A stretch of 36,633 nt of DNA from Aurantiacibacter xanthus (GTDB lineage Bacteria; Pseudomonadota; Alphaproteobacteria; Sphingomonadales; Sphingomonadaceae). The notes beneath the pieces are model-generated. The model saw nothing but the letters and a program-made list of their open reading frames with translations. It made no database searches and was not told where the DNA came from. The position numbers and the translations under genes were made by a program. Position 1 is the stretch's first letter; every line of letters begins with the position of its first letter. Positions 8,123 through 15,936 of the stretch are shown in pieces. Location of the stretch: contig NZ_QXFM01000138.1 of NCBI RefSeq assembly GCF_003584015.1, positions 1 to 36,633 on the forward strand, in the 5' to 3' direction.

Positions 8123-9232
8123 ATGCCACGAACACTGTTCCTGATCGGCGCTGCCAGCCTCGCGCTGGCCCTGCCCGCTGCGGCGCAGGAGGTGCCCGAA
8201 GACCTCACCGTGATGCCGCCGGTGTCCGATGCCTATCGGCCGAGCCTCACCTCGTGGGGCGAGCCTGACCTGCGCGGCAGCTGGCCGATCAACGACATCG
8301 CCGACCTGCCGGTCAACCGCCCCGAACGCTATGGCGACCGGTTCTGGAAGACGGCCGAGGAAATGGCCGCCGAACAGGGCAAGGTCGATGCGCTCGAAGA
8401 GGCCTATGAGGTGGAGGACGAGCAGTCGACCATCGGGCTTGGCCACTGGATCGAGTATCAGGCCGGGGTGCGCCGCACCTCGATGGTGGTCTCGCCCGCC
8501 GATGGCCGCCTGCCCGAATGGACCGACGAAGGCCGCCGCCGCTCGGCCCTGATGCGGTCAAGCTGGCTGATCGGCCAGACCTACGACTGGACCGACGACT
8601 TCGACAGCTACGACCGCTGCATCACGCGCGGCTTTCCCGCCGCGATGTATCCGGCGCGCTACAACAACGGGTTGCGCATCTTCCAGTCGCCCGGACAGGT
8701 CGCCATCGTGATCGAGATGCTCGGCACCCGCATCATTCCGGTGGGCGAAGGCGGGCACTGGCCCGAGGCCGTCACCGGCTGGTATGGGTCGAGCCGGGGC
8801 CGCTGGGTCGATCACAACACGCTGGAGGTCGAGACCACCAACCTCACCACCGGCGCTTCGGTGTTCTCGAACGGCACGCTCGGCGTTCCGGCCAACAACA
8901 CCACCCCGGTGAGCGAGCAGGCGAAGGTCGTCGAGCGCTTCACCATGGTGGGGCCCGACACGATCACCTATGAAATGACCTATGAAGACCCGGTGGTTTG
9001 GACCGCGCCCTTCACCCTGCGCGTGAACTGGACGCGCGACGACGACTATCAGATGTTCGAATACGCCTGCCACGAAGGCAACGTGCAGCTGCGCGGCTAC
9101 ATCACGTCCGACCGCGCCCGGCGCGAGCAGGAATATGCCCGCGGCCTGATGCTCGAACCGGTGGGCGAGAACGCCGGGCCGCCCCCGGCGATGGACCCGG
9201 CCGCAGGAGGCCTAAAACGCCGCGAAGATTGA
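8123..9232 (+). CDS. exported protein of an unnamed two-Cys, WEG-D/N-TLV-type family (copy 1)
   Basis: The gene encodes 369 residues with a clean signal peptide (1-21, ending AAAQ). I know no named domain for it. The layout is an opening SWGEPDLRGSW, a segment YDRCITRGFPAAMYP with Cys166, a strand-rich part (LRIFQSPGQVAIVIEML), a degenerate WEG-TLV box (RWVDHNTLEVETTN), an ERFTMVGPDTITYEMTYEDP segment and a closing FEYACHEGN with Cys316. The two Cys are also present in copies at 9289 and 17874 and could form a disulfide. The same layout occurs in many exported proteins of sphingomonads and acidobacteria annotated only as hypothetical. The ribosome site is GGGGGAGAG. Here it sits between PQQ dehydrogenase genes, so it may bind or process their substrate; that is inference. 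Confidence 0.85.
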   Translation: MPRTLFLIGAASLALALPAAAQEVPEDLTVMPPVSDAYRPSLTSWGEPDLRGSWPINDIADLPVNRPERYGDRFWKTAEEMAAEQGKVDALEEAYEVEDEQSTIGLGHWIEYQAGVRRTSMVVSPADGRLPEWTDEGRRRSALMRSSWLIGQTYDWTDDFDSYDRCITRGFPAAMYPARYNNGLRIFQSPGQVAIVIEMLGTRIIPVGEGGHWPEAVTGWYGSSRGRWVDHNTLEVETTNLTTGASVFSNGTLGVPANNTTPVSEQAKVVERFTMVGPDTITYEMTYEDPVVWTAPFTLRVNWTRDDDYQMFEYACHEGNVQLRGYITSDRARREQEYARGLMLEPVGENAGPPPAMDPAAGGLKRRED

Positions 9233-9242
9233 TTTTCATGGT

Positions 9243-9262
9243 GGCCTGACGGGGGTCTGGCC
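9243..9262 (+). other. intercistronic hairpin
   Basis: GGCCTGAC (9243-9250), loop GGGG, and GTCTGGCC (9255-9262) form an 8-bp stem with one T-T mismatch between the two paralogous genes at 8123 and 9289. The following CCGCCAACCGC is repeated after the gene at 9289 (from about 10445), a possible relic of duplication. Confidence 0.35.
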
Positions 9263-9288
9263 GCCAACCGCTTTCAGGAGAGAACGCA

Positions 9289-10410
9289 ATGACCACTTTG
9301 AAGACCATGCTCGGACGAACCATGTTCGTTCTGTCGGCCAGTTCGCTGGCGCTCGCGATGCCCGCAGCGGCGCAGAACGTCGTGCCCGACGATCTGACCA
9401 CCATCGCGCCCGTCCCGACCGATTTCGATCCACCCAGGACCAGCTGGGGCGACCCCGACCTGCGCGGCACCTATCCGATCGACAACATCGCCAGCCTGCC
9501 GATGAACCGCCCGGCGCAATATGGCGACCGCTTCTACCTCACCGAAGAGGAATTCGCCGCACGTCAGGAACAGGCGGGCCGTTCGGATGCTGCCTATGCT
9601 GCTGAGGAAGAGGCCGGCACCATCGGCATGGGCCACTGGGTGGAATCGGATGCCTCGGGCCGCCGCACCTCGCTGCTGGTCTATCCGGCCAATGGTCAGC
9701 TTCCCGCCCTCACCGAAGATGCGCAGAAGCGCTATCAGGCGGGCCGGTCGAGCTGGACCCCCAACACCGACTTCGAGTGGCTGGGCGATTTCGACACCTG
9801 GGACCGCTGCATCACGCGCGGCTTCCCCGCCTCGATGTTCCCGTTCCGCTACAACAACGGCATCCGCGTGATGCAGGCGCCGGGCTATGTCGTGATCCAG
9901 CTGGAGATGATCCACGATGCCCGCGTGATCCCCATCGTGGCCAACAAGGCTGCCGCCGATGCCATGCGCTGGCCCGATGACGTGCGCGCGTGGATGGGCC
10001 AGTCGATCGGCTGGTGGGAAGGCAACACGCTGGTGATCGAGACGACCAACATCGTCGCCGGTGACAGCGTCTCGCACGATACCTACAACCGTGGCCCCTC
10101 GCCGCTCAACATGGCGACCATGGGCGTGCCGCCGTTCAACACCATCCCCACCGGTGTGAACGCCAGGGTCACCGAGCGCCTGACGATGACCGATCCGGGC
10201 CACGTCGTCTACGAGCTGACCTACAATGACCCCGAGGTCTTTACCAACAAGTGGACCGCGCGCCTCGACTGGACGAAGAACGACGAATACGCCTTCTTCG
10301 AATATGCCTGCCACGAGGGCAACGTGCAGCCGCGCAACTACATCACCGCTTCGCGCGCCGGTCTCGAAGCGCTGAGCGAGGAAGACGCGGCGGGCAACAG
10401 CTCGCACTAA
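9289..10410 (+). CDS. exported protein of the same two-Cys, WEG-D/N-TLV family (copy 2)
   Basis: The gene encodes 373 residues and is a clear paralogue of the gene immediately upstream, with a signal peptide (to about residue 29, ending AAAQN). Matching blocks are SWGDPDLRG, PMNRPAQYGDRF, GMGHWVES, WDRCITRGFPASMFP with Cys174, GIRVMQAPGYVVIQLEM, WWEGNTLVIETTN, RVTERLTMTDPGHVVYEL, NDPEVFTNKW and FEYACHEGNVQPRNYI with Cys341. Here the WEGNTLV box is intact, whereas copy 1 has diverged. No catalytic motif is recognised. Start ATG 9289 has CAGGAG before it. Tandem duplication inside an operon of quinoproteins suggests two related ligands or a heterodimer; this is inference. Confidence 0.85.
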   Translation: MTTLKTMLGRTMFVLSASSLALAMPAAAQNVVPDDLTTIAPVPTDFDPPRTSWGDPDLRGTYPIDNIASLPMNRPAQYGDRFYLTEEEFAARQEQAGRSDAAYAAEEEAGTIGMGHWVESDASGRRTSLLVYPANGQLPALTEDAQKRYQAGRSSWTPNTDFEWLGDFDTWDRCITRGFPASMFPFRYNNGIRVMQAPGYVVIQLEMIHDARVIPIVANKAAADAMRWPDDVRAWMGQSIGWWEGNTLVIETTNIVAGDSVSHDTYNRGPSPLNMATMGVPPFNTIPTGVNARVTERLTMTDPGHVVYELTYNDPEVFTNKWTARLDWTKNDEYAFFEYACHEGNVQPRNYITASRAGLEALSEEDAAGNSSH

Positions 10411-10420
10411 GCGCATGATC

Positions 10421-10452
10421 GTTGGCGGGCGCTCCGGCGAGTGTCCGCCAAC
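10421..10452 (+). other. strong intercistronic hairpin
   Basis: GTTGGCGGGCGCTC (10421-10434), loop CGGC, and GAGTGTCCGCCAAC (10439-10452) make a 14-bp stem including two G-T pairs. No T-run follows, so read-through into the esterase gene is likely. It may set relative expression by mRNA processing. Confidence 0.55.
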
Positions 10453-10502
10453 CGCCAATCCGGCCCGCAGAAGGCCGCGACATACAACAGGGATGCCAAC
10501 CG

Positions 10503-12158
10503 ATGCCCACCTCGCCTGCCGCGCGTAGCGCACTCACCGCCATGGCCTGTCTGGGCCTCGCTGCCTGTGCCACCAGCTACAGCGCGCCCGCTTCAGCCGA
10601 AGCCGCTCCGCCCGAGCAGGTGGCGATGACGCGCAACGGCGCCGTGCAGGGCACGGATGGCAAGCTCAACGGCATCACGGTGTTCAAGGGCATTCCCTTT
10701 GCCGCGCCGCCGGTGGGCGACCTGCGCTGGGAGCAGCCGCAGCCAGCCGCGAACTGGGAAGGCGTGCGCCGGGCCGATAAGTGGGGCAACACCTGTGTGC
10801 AGAACCCTGCTCCGCAACGCTTCCCGGTCAATTCCGCCACCGATATGCCCGACAGCCCGCCGATGTCGGAAGATTGCCTCTATCTCAACGTCTGGACCCC
10901 GGCCGACGAGGCCGATGCCAAACTGCCGGTGATGGTGTGGCTCTATGGCGGGGCCTATAACGAAGGCGGCGGTTCCTCGCCGTTCAGCCAGGGCGACCAG
11001 TTGGCGAAGAAGGGCGTGGTCGTGGTCACGTTCAACTACCGCGTCGGCTCGCTCGGCTTCTTCGCCCACCCCGAGCTTACCGCGCGCGACGGCCACTCGG
11101 GCAATCAGGCGATGGGCGATGCCATTGCCGCGCTGCAATGGGTGCAGGACAATATCGCAGCGTTCGGCGGCGATCCTTCGCGCGTCACCATCTTCGGCGA
11201 AAGCGCGGGCGCGGCGATGAACGGCGCGCTCGCTGGCGCTCCTCCGGCTGAGGGCCTGATCACCCGCGTCATCAGCGAAAGCGGCAACTGGATGGGCCTA
11301 AACATCGCCCCCATGGTCCCGCGCGAGGCCGCCGAACAGCGCAGTCTTGCCGCCGCGCAGGAGAAGCTCGGCACCACCAGCCTTGCCGAGCTGCGCGCCC
11401 TGCCCGCCGAGGAGGTGTTCGCAGCCATCCCCGGCCAGGGCATGATCATCGACGGGCGCATCGTGCCCGAAGACCTCTCGATCACCTTTGCCGAGGGCCG
11501 CCAGTTGAAGGTCGACGTGCTGACCGGTTCGAACGAGGACGAAGGCAGCTTCACCGCTCTGTTCGGCCCGCCCGCCACGCTCGCCAGCTGGAACGCGAGC
11601 GAAGCCATGCGCTGGGGCGATCAGGTCGAACTGGGCCGCGCGGCCTATCCGGTCAGCACCGATGCCGAGGCGCAGGCCATGGCGACCCGGCCCTTCGGCG
11701 ACAACATGAGCTGGCTGCACCGCCAGTTCGCGGAATATCAGGCGCAGCTCGGCCAGAAGGCCTATCACTACTGGTTCCGCCACGATCCGCCCTATGACGA
11801 GGGCCGCGCAAACCTCGGCGCCGCGCATACGGGCGAGATCCCCTACGTGTTCGACAACCTGTGCGCCCCGCGCACCTTCCCCGGCGGCTCGTCGGTCGAG
11901 CAGATGTGCGGCAACCCGGAAGAAGAGGCCTTTGCCGACCTCGTCAGCCAGTATTGGGTGAACTTCGCCGCCACTGGCGACCCCAACGGCGCGGGGCTGC
12001 CGCAGTGGCCCGAGGTCGATGCCGTGCCCGATGGCAAGGTGATGGTGCTCGACGGCGCCAACACCGGTGTCGGCGACTGGATTTCGCCCGCCAAGGTGCT
12101 GCTTTACGATGCCCTGTTCGCGGACAAGGTGGCGACACCGCTTGGCATCGCCGAGTAG
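10503..12158 (+). CDS. lipoprotein type-B carboxylesterase
   Basis: The gene encodes 551 residues. A lipobox LAAC at about residue 20 predicts membrane attachment. The catalytic triad of the carboxylesterase/cholinesterase family is visible: Ser234 in GESAGA, Glu347 in GSNEDEGS and His442 in AAHTGEIPY. The oxyanion motif YGGAYNEGG and the family hallmark EDCLYLNVWTP are present. The length is usual for the family. It hydrolyses carboxylic esters to acid and alcohol. Placed between two PQQ dehydrogenase genes, it could release an alcohol that those enzymes oxidise; this is inference. ATG 10503 opens the lipoprotein signal directly; the frame is open upstream to about 10422 but has no signal-like sequence there. 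Confidence 0.93.
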   Translation: MPTSPAARSALTAMACLGLAACATSYSAPASAEAAPPEQVAMTRNGAVQGTDGKLNGITVFKGIPFAAPPVGDLRWEQPQPAANWEGVRRADKWGNTCVQNPAPQRFPVNSATDMPDSPPMSEDCLYLNVWTPADEADAKLPVMVWLYGGAYNEGGGSSPFSQGDQLAKKGVVVVTFNYRVGSLGFFAHPELTARDGHSGNQAMGDAIAALQWVQDNIAAFGGDPSRVTIFGESAGAAMNGALAGAPPAEGLITRVISESGNWMGLNIAPMVPREAAEQRSLAAAQEKLGTTSLAELRALPAEEVFAAIPGQGMIIDGRIVPEDLSITFAEGRQLKVDVLTGSNEDEGSFTALFGPPATLASWNASEAMRWGDQVELGRAAYPVSTDAEAQAMATRPFGDNMSWLHRQFAEYQAQLGQKAYHYWFRHDPPYDEGRANLGAAHTGEIPYVFDNLCAPRTFPGGSSVEQMCGNPEEEAFADLVSQYWVNFAATGDPNGAGLPQWPEVDAVPDGKVMVLDGANTGVGDWISPAKVLLYDALFADKVATPLGIAE

Positions 12159-12255
12159 CAATTGCGCCCGCCCTACCGCGCCGATAGGTTCGGGCTGCGC
12201 TCCAAAGGCATAAAGCCGAGGGCGCGACACGACAGGCGCTTTGGGAGAGCTGCGC

Positions 12256-14367
12256 ATGACACGGAAAATGGGGACGCTGCTGCTGGCATCGGCTGGCTTG
12301 GCGGCAATGGGGTTTGCTGGCGCGGTTACCGCGCAGTCGGCCACGGGCTTTGCAGAGCAGGTGGAGCGCGGGCGACAGACCTTCGCCGTCCACTGCGCGA
12401 TGTGTCATGGCGCGGACCTTGCGGGCGGGCAATTCGCCGGAGCGCTCAAGGGCGGTGCCTTCCTCGGCAAATGGGGTGAAGTGCCCGCTGCCGAACTGTT
12501 CGACTATATCCACCGCTCGATGCCGCCGGGCGGCTCCAGCGCGCTCGATGAGGCCGACTATGTCGATCTCGCTGCGCTGATCCTGTCGGAAAATGGCGCG
12601 ACGGGCGAAGCGGCGCTGGGCTTTACCGGTGGCCAGCTCGCCGGTCCGCAGCTGCCCGCCGCTCCTGTGGGCGAGCAGGGCAACGAACTGGGCATCGGCG
12701 GCATCACCGACCGCTATCCCTTCCCCGCCTCACCCGAGCCGGTGGACCGCTTTGCCAACTACACCCCCGTGACTGAGGCCATGCTGTCCGATCCGGCGCC
12801 CGAAAACTGGCTGAGCTGGCGGCGCGGGCACAATGGGCAAGGCTATTCGCCGCTGGCGCAGATCACACCCCAAAACATCGCCACCATGCAGGTCGCCTGG
12901 TCGCAGGCGCTGCCGCCCGGTGCGATGATGAACGAACCGCTGGTGCGCGACGGGGTGCTCTACGTGTTCGGCTTCGGCGACAGCGTGTTCGCCTTCGATG
13001 CCGCCGACGGACGCCAGCTGTGGCGCTATGACCGGCGTCTGCCCGACGATGTCCTGCCGCTCTCCAAGAAGGCGATCGCGCTCTATGGCGACAAGCTCTA
13101 CGTCGCCACTTCGGACAACGCGCTGGTGGCGCTCGATGCGCGCAGCGGGCGGCCGGCGTGGGACGTCAAGATCACCGACCGCCCCGGCATGCGCAGCAAC
13201 GGCGGTCCGCTCGCCGCCGATGGTGTGATCATGACCGGCCTCGCCACGCAGGAGCCCGGCGGCGGGCTGATCGCCGCCTTCGATGCCGAAACCGGCAAGC
13301 CCCTGTGGACCTTCGACACCGTCGCCAAGACCGGCACCGAGGGCGGCGACACCTGGAACCGCGTGCCCGATGCAGAGCGGCGTGGCGGCTCGGTCTGGAC
13401 CAGCGGCACCTATGACGCCGAGACCGGCCTCGCCCTGTGGGGTGTCGCGCAGACCTACGACACCGGCCCCTATCGCGACGCCCTGCCGGGTGCGAACAAC
13501 GACGGGCTGTTCACCAACTCCACCCTCGCCTTCGTGCCGCGCACCGGCGAGCTGAAGTGGTACTATCAGCACGTGCCCAACGACCAGTACGACCTCGACT
13601 GGGTGTTCGAACGCGTGATCGGCGATCTCGATGTGAACGGCCAGCGCCGCCACGTGGTGATGACCGGCGGCAAGGAGGGCCTGTTCGATACGCTCGATGC
13701 CGCCACCGGCGAATATATCTCCACCGCCGACATGGGCTTTCAGGACTTCATTACTCAGATTGATCCGGTGACGGGCCGCAAGAGCGTCGATCCGAGCAAG
13801 ATACCGGGCCGTGATCGGGGTTCGGTGTTCATGTGCCCGCACGCTGGCGGCGGGCGCAACTGGAGCCCCACATCCTTCGACGAGGCGACCGGCACGCTGT
13901 TCGTCAACGCGCGCGACACCTGCATGGAGATGCGCCCGGTGGCTGAGGGCGGGTTCCTCAGCAGCGGGGTCAACATCTACTACGCGGCCCCCGCCGATTC
14001 CGACGGCAATTTCGGCTTCGTCCAGGCCATCGACATGGCCAGTGGCAAGGTGAAGTGGGAAACCCGCCGCCGCGCGCCCTACGACATGGGGATGCTCGCC
14101 ACGGCCAGCGGGCTGCTGTTCACCGGCGGCATGGACGGCGACTTCCTCGCCTACCGGCAGGACGATGGCTCGCAGATCTGGCGCAGTGCGCTCACCGGTG
14201 TGCCCAACGGCTCGCCCATCACCTATGCGGTGGACGGCAAGCAATATATCGCGGTGGTGGCGGGGGCAGGAAATCCGCTCTCGTTCGGACTGCCCGGCTT
14301 CACCCCTGAACTGCCGACGCCTGCGGTGCCCTCAGCGGCCATCACGATCTTCGCCCTGCCCGAGTGA
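12256..14367 (+). CDS. PQQ dehydrogenase 3 with N-terminal cytochrome c domain (quinohaemoprotein)
   Basis: The gene encodes 703 residues. A signal peptide (about 1-28, ending VTAQ) is followed by a cytochrome c domain with CAMCH (Cys47, Cys50, His51) and Met89 in SMPPGG as likely sixth ligand, then a PQQ propeller from about residue 170. Propeller marks include WLSWRRGHNGQGYSPLAQI, HVPNDQYDLDW (catalytic-Asp region of the alcohol-dehydrogenase branch) and MCPHAGGGRNWSPTS. Most quinohaemoprotein alcohol dehydrogenases carry haem at the C-terminus; haem first is the order reported for polyvinyl-alcohol dehydrogenase. Two Cys (MCPH, DTCMEM) lie in the propeller. It can oxidise an alcohol and pass the electrons internally to haem. 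TTG 12241 is in frame, but ATG 12256 with GGGAGAG is preferred. A terminator follows 6 bp after the stop. Confidence 0.92.
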   Translation: MTRKMGTLLLASAGLAAMGFAGAVTAQSATGFAEQVERGRQTFAVHCAMCHGADLAGGQFAGALKGGAFLGKWGEVPAAELFDYIHRSMPPGGSSALDEADYVDLAALILSENGATGEAALGFTGGQLAGPQLPAAPVGEQGNELGIGGITDRYPFPASPEPVDRFANYTPVTEAMLSDPAPENWLSWRRGHNGQGYSPLAQITPQNIATMQVAWSQALPPGAMMNEPLVRDGVLYVFGFGDSVFAFDAADGRQLWRYDRRLPDDVLPLSKKAIALYGDKLYVATSDNALVALDARSGRPAWDVKITDRPGMRSNGGPLAADGVIMTGLATQEPGGGLIAAFDAETGKPLWTFDTVAKTGTEGGDTWNRVPDAERRGGSVWTSGTYDAETGLALWGVAQTYDTGPYRDALPGANNDGLFTNSTLAFVPRTGELKWYYQHVPNDQYDLDWVFERVIGDLDVNGQRRHVVMTGGKEGLFDTLDAATGEYISTADMGFQDFITQIDPVTGRKSVDPSKIPGRDRGSVFMCPHAGGGRNWSPTSFDEATGTLFVNARDTCMEMRPVAEGGFLSSGVNIYYAAPADSDGNFGFVQAIDMASGKVKWETRRRAPYDMGMLATASGLLFTGGMDGDFLAYRQDDGSQIWRSALTGVPNGSPITYAVDGKQYIAVVAGAGNPLSFGLPGFTPELPTPAVPSAAITIFALPE

Positions 14368-14373
14368 CCAAAG

Positions 14374-14411
14374 AAAAGGGGCAGGCGAACCGCGGTCCGC
14401 CTGCCCCTTTT
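14374..14411. terminator. bidirectional hairpin terminator
   Basis: A perfect 14-bp inverted repeat, AAAAGGGGCAGGCG (14374-14387) and CGCCTGCCCCTTTT (14398-14411), has a 10-base loop and A- and T-runs on the two sides. It lies between the convergent genes ending at 14367 (plus) and 14432 (minus), a classic two-way intrinsic terminator. Confidence 0.92.
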
Positions 14412-14431
14412 GTTGTCTGGTCAGGTTGGGA

Positions 14432-15016
14432 TCAGGCGCCCGCGCAGGCGATCCCGGCCAGCATGTTGACGATGAAACCGTTGTCGCCCTGGCCCACCAT
14501 GTAGCAATCGTAGATGCCCAGCGTGAAGCCGATAGCGCGGCCGAAGAACACGATGGTGATCCAGAAGATCAGCGAGGTGATCCCCGCCACCTTGGCCCCC
14601 GTCGGCACGACCGGCGAGGTGTCCCAGTTGTCGACCGTCTTCCACGTCACCGAGTGGAAATAGGCCATGTTCAGGCCAGCAATCGCCAGCAGCGCCATCT
14701 TGCCCATGAAGAACGGGTTGATCATGTAGCTCGACGTCTTGGAGACGTAGAGCAAGGTGCCGGTGATCGCCGCCAGCACGAACCCGCCCCATGTCCATTT
14801 CAATGTGTCACGGCTCATCGCGGTGACCGGATAGTTCTTCGAGGCGACACCCAGCAGGCGCAGGTCCATCACGAAGATCGTGCCAAGCACGGTGACGAGA
14901 GCAATCACGTGGATCGTCTCGATCGTGGGGAAGGCCCAGGTGCTTTCGGCGATGAAAATGCCGAGCGGAGAATACTGGATCGATTCCCAGATCGTCGTCG
15001 GTTCAGGATAATACAT
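14432..15016 (-). CDS. DUF6644-type integral membrane protein A
   Basis: The gene encodes 194 residues with about four to five membrane spans (roughly 31-52, 74-92, 104-122, 143-162). It is recognised as the DUF6644 type, of unknown function. His36, in the first span (ETIHVIAL), is matched in the neighbouring paralogue by His47 (QAIHILSI). Arg53 after the span matches Arg64 there. A second membrane His, His121 (AYFHSVTW), is present only in this copy. A small multi-span protein with buried His could bind haem b and handle quinone, but nothing in the sequence proves this. GGGGAG precedes the ATG with 9-base spacing. It lies 16 bp downstream of the paralogue at 15033, so the two form an operon. 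Confidence 0.8.
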   Translation of the reverse strand: MYYPEPTTIWESIQYSPLGIFIAESTWAFPTIETIHVIALVTVLGTIFVMDLRLLGVASKNYPVTAMSRDTLKWTWGGFVLAAITGTLLYVSKTSSYMINPFFMGKMALLAIAGLNMAYFHSVTWKTVDNWDTSPVVPTGAKVAGITSLIFWITIVFFGRAIGFTLGIYDCYMVGQGDNGFIVNMLAGIACAGA

Positions 15017-15032
15017 GTCTTGAAACTCCCCC

Positions 15033-15569
15033 TTACACCGGCACGTAGGCGATCCAGCGACCGCACACGATGATCAGGCACCAAAGCGCCATGATGACCC
15101 AGCCGGTGCTCTTCGCCCCGCTGGTGCCGACATAGGCAGCGCCCGCCGTCTGCGCGGCAGCGCGAACCGAGCCGATCCACGACAGCGAAACCAGCACCAT
15201 CACGATCAGCGCGATCATCTTGATCCAGAACACGGCGTTGATCATGTTGCGCACCGGTTCGGCCATGATCATCGACAGGCCCGAAAGCACGATGACCAGC
15301 AGGCTCCAGCGCACCCACGGCACGAAGCGCGCGGCGGTCTGCTCGAAGGTCAGGCCCGCCCCGGCCATGCCGTTCACGCGCAGCACAACCATCAGCACCG
15401 ACCCGAAGGCCGCACCGATGGAAAGGATATGGATCGCCTGGGCAATCGGCACGTTCCAGAAGTTCTCGACCATGAACAGGCTGAACGCGGTTTCCTGCAT
15501 CCAGAACGCCCAGTCGAGCAGGACCGTGCCTCTCATCCAGTCCGTTATATTGAAAAGTAAATCGCCCAT
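15033..15569 (-). CDS. DUF6644-type integral membrane protein B
   Basis: The gene encodes 178 residues with about four spans (roughly 42-63, 84-103, 112-134, 155-175). It is a divergent paralogue of the downstream gene. Shared features are an amphipathic N-terminus (WMQETAFSLFMVENFWNVP), His47 in QAIHILSIGAAFG at the first span, Arg64 in LRVNG and the RxxxWSLLVIVLSGLSM second span. It lacks a counterpart of His121 of protein A. It is the first gene of the minus-strand pair and diverges from PQQ dehydrogenase 4 across a 367-bp gap. It probably forms a heteromer with protein A in the inner membrane; the function is unknown. Confidence 0.8.
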   Translation of the reverse strand: MGDLLFNITDWMRGTVLLDWAFWMQETAFSLFMVENFWNVPIAQAIHILSIGAAFGSVLMVVLRVNGMAGAGLTFEQTAARFVPWVRWSLLVIVLSGLSMIMAEPVRNMINAVFWIKMIALIVMVLVSLSWIGSVRAAAQTAGAAYVGTSGAKSTGWVIMALWCLIIVCGRWIAYVPV

Positions 15570-15936
15570 CGGCCCTGTACCCCTCGTTGTTTTGGCTCGT
15601 TGTCAGGGATTGTTGCCGCAGCCAGATTGATCCTGTCCGAAGCTCCCTCTCGCACTCCCGCTAGCGGTGATCTGCCTTTCCGCCAAGCCTAATTGCCATA
15701 CTTCATTACTAAGTGCAATTTTTCGTACACTATGTTTCTACACGCAGAGAGAGCGAATAAAGGCCATACTTTCCGTATCTTGCGGAAATTTCGCAGCCAG
15801 CATCGCCGCCACAGGCCCCCTCCGGGCTTTTCGTGGCGAGAAGGCATTGTCAAATAACCAGCCGCAGTTTAGGACAGAATCAACAAGATGCCCGCTTCTG
15901 TGGGGCGACATCAGGCGAGAGGGTGATTCGGCAGCA
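15570..15936. promoter_or_regulatory. 367-bp divergent regulatory region and long leader
   Basis: No gene is supported here. The plus-strand frame of the next gene is open back to 15667, but the translated sequence lacks a signal peptide or codon pattern like the neighbours, so it is treated as leader. The stretch is A/T-rich at 15690-15800. It contains TACACT at 15726-15731 (a weak -10 candidate), an exact inverted repeat TTTCCG (15770-15775) and CGGAAA (15783-15788) with a 7-base spacer, and TTGTCAA at 15847-15853, the core shared with four other gene-start regions. Promoters for both directions must lie here. Confidence 0.45.

Noticed and set aside
8123-10410. Copies 1 and 2 of the two-Cys family as cytochromes because of ACHEG
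   Set aside because: The motif lacks the CxxCH spacing needed for covalent haem; only one Cys precedes the His.
15667-15936. N-terminal extension of PQQ dehydrogenase 4
   Set aside because: The frame is open, but the extension has no signal peptide and precedes a good signal peptide that starts at ATG 15937. Treated as leader DNA.
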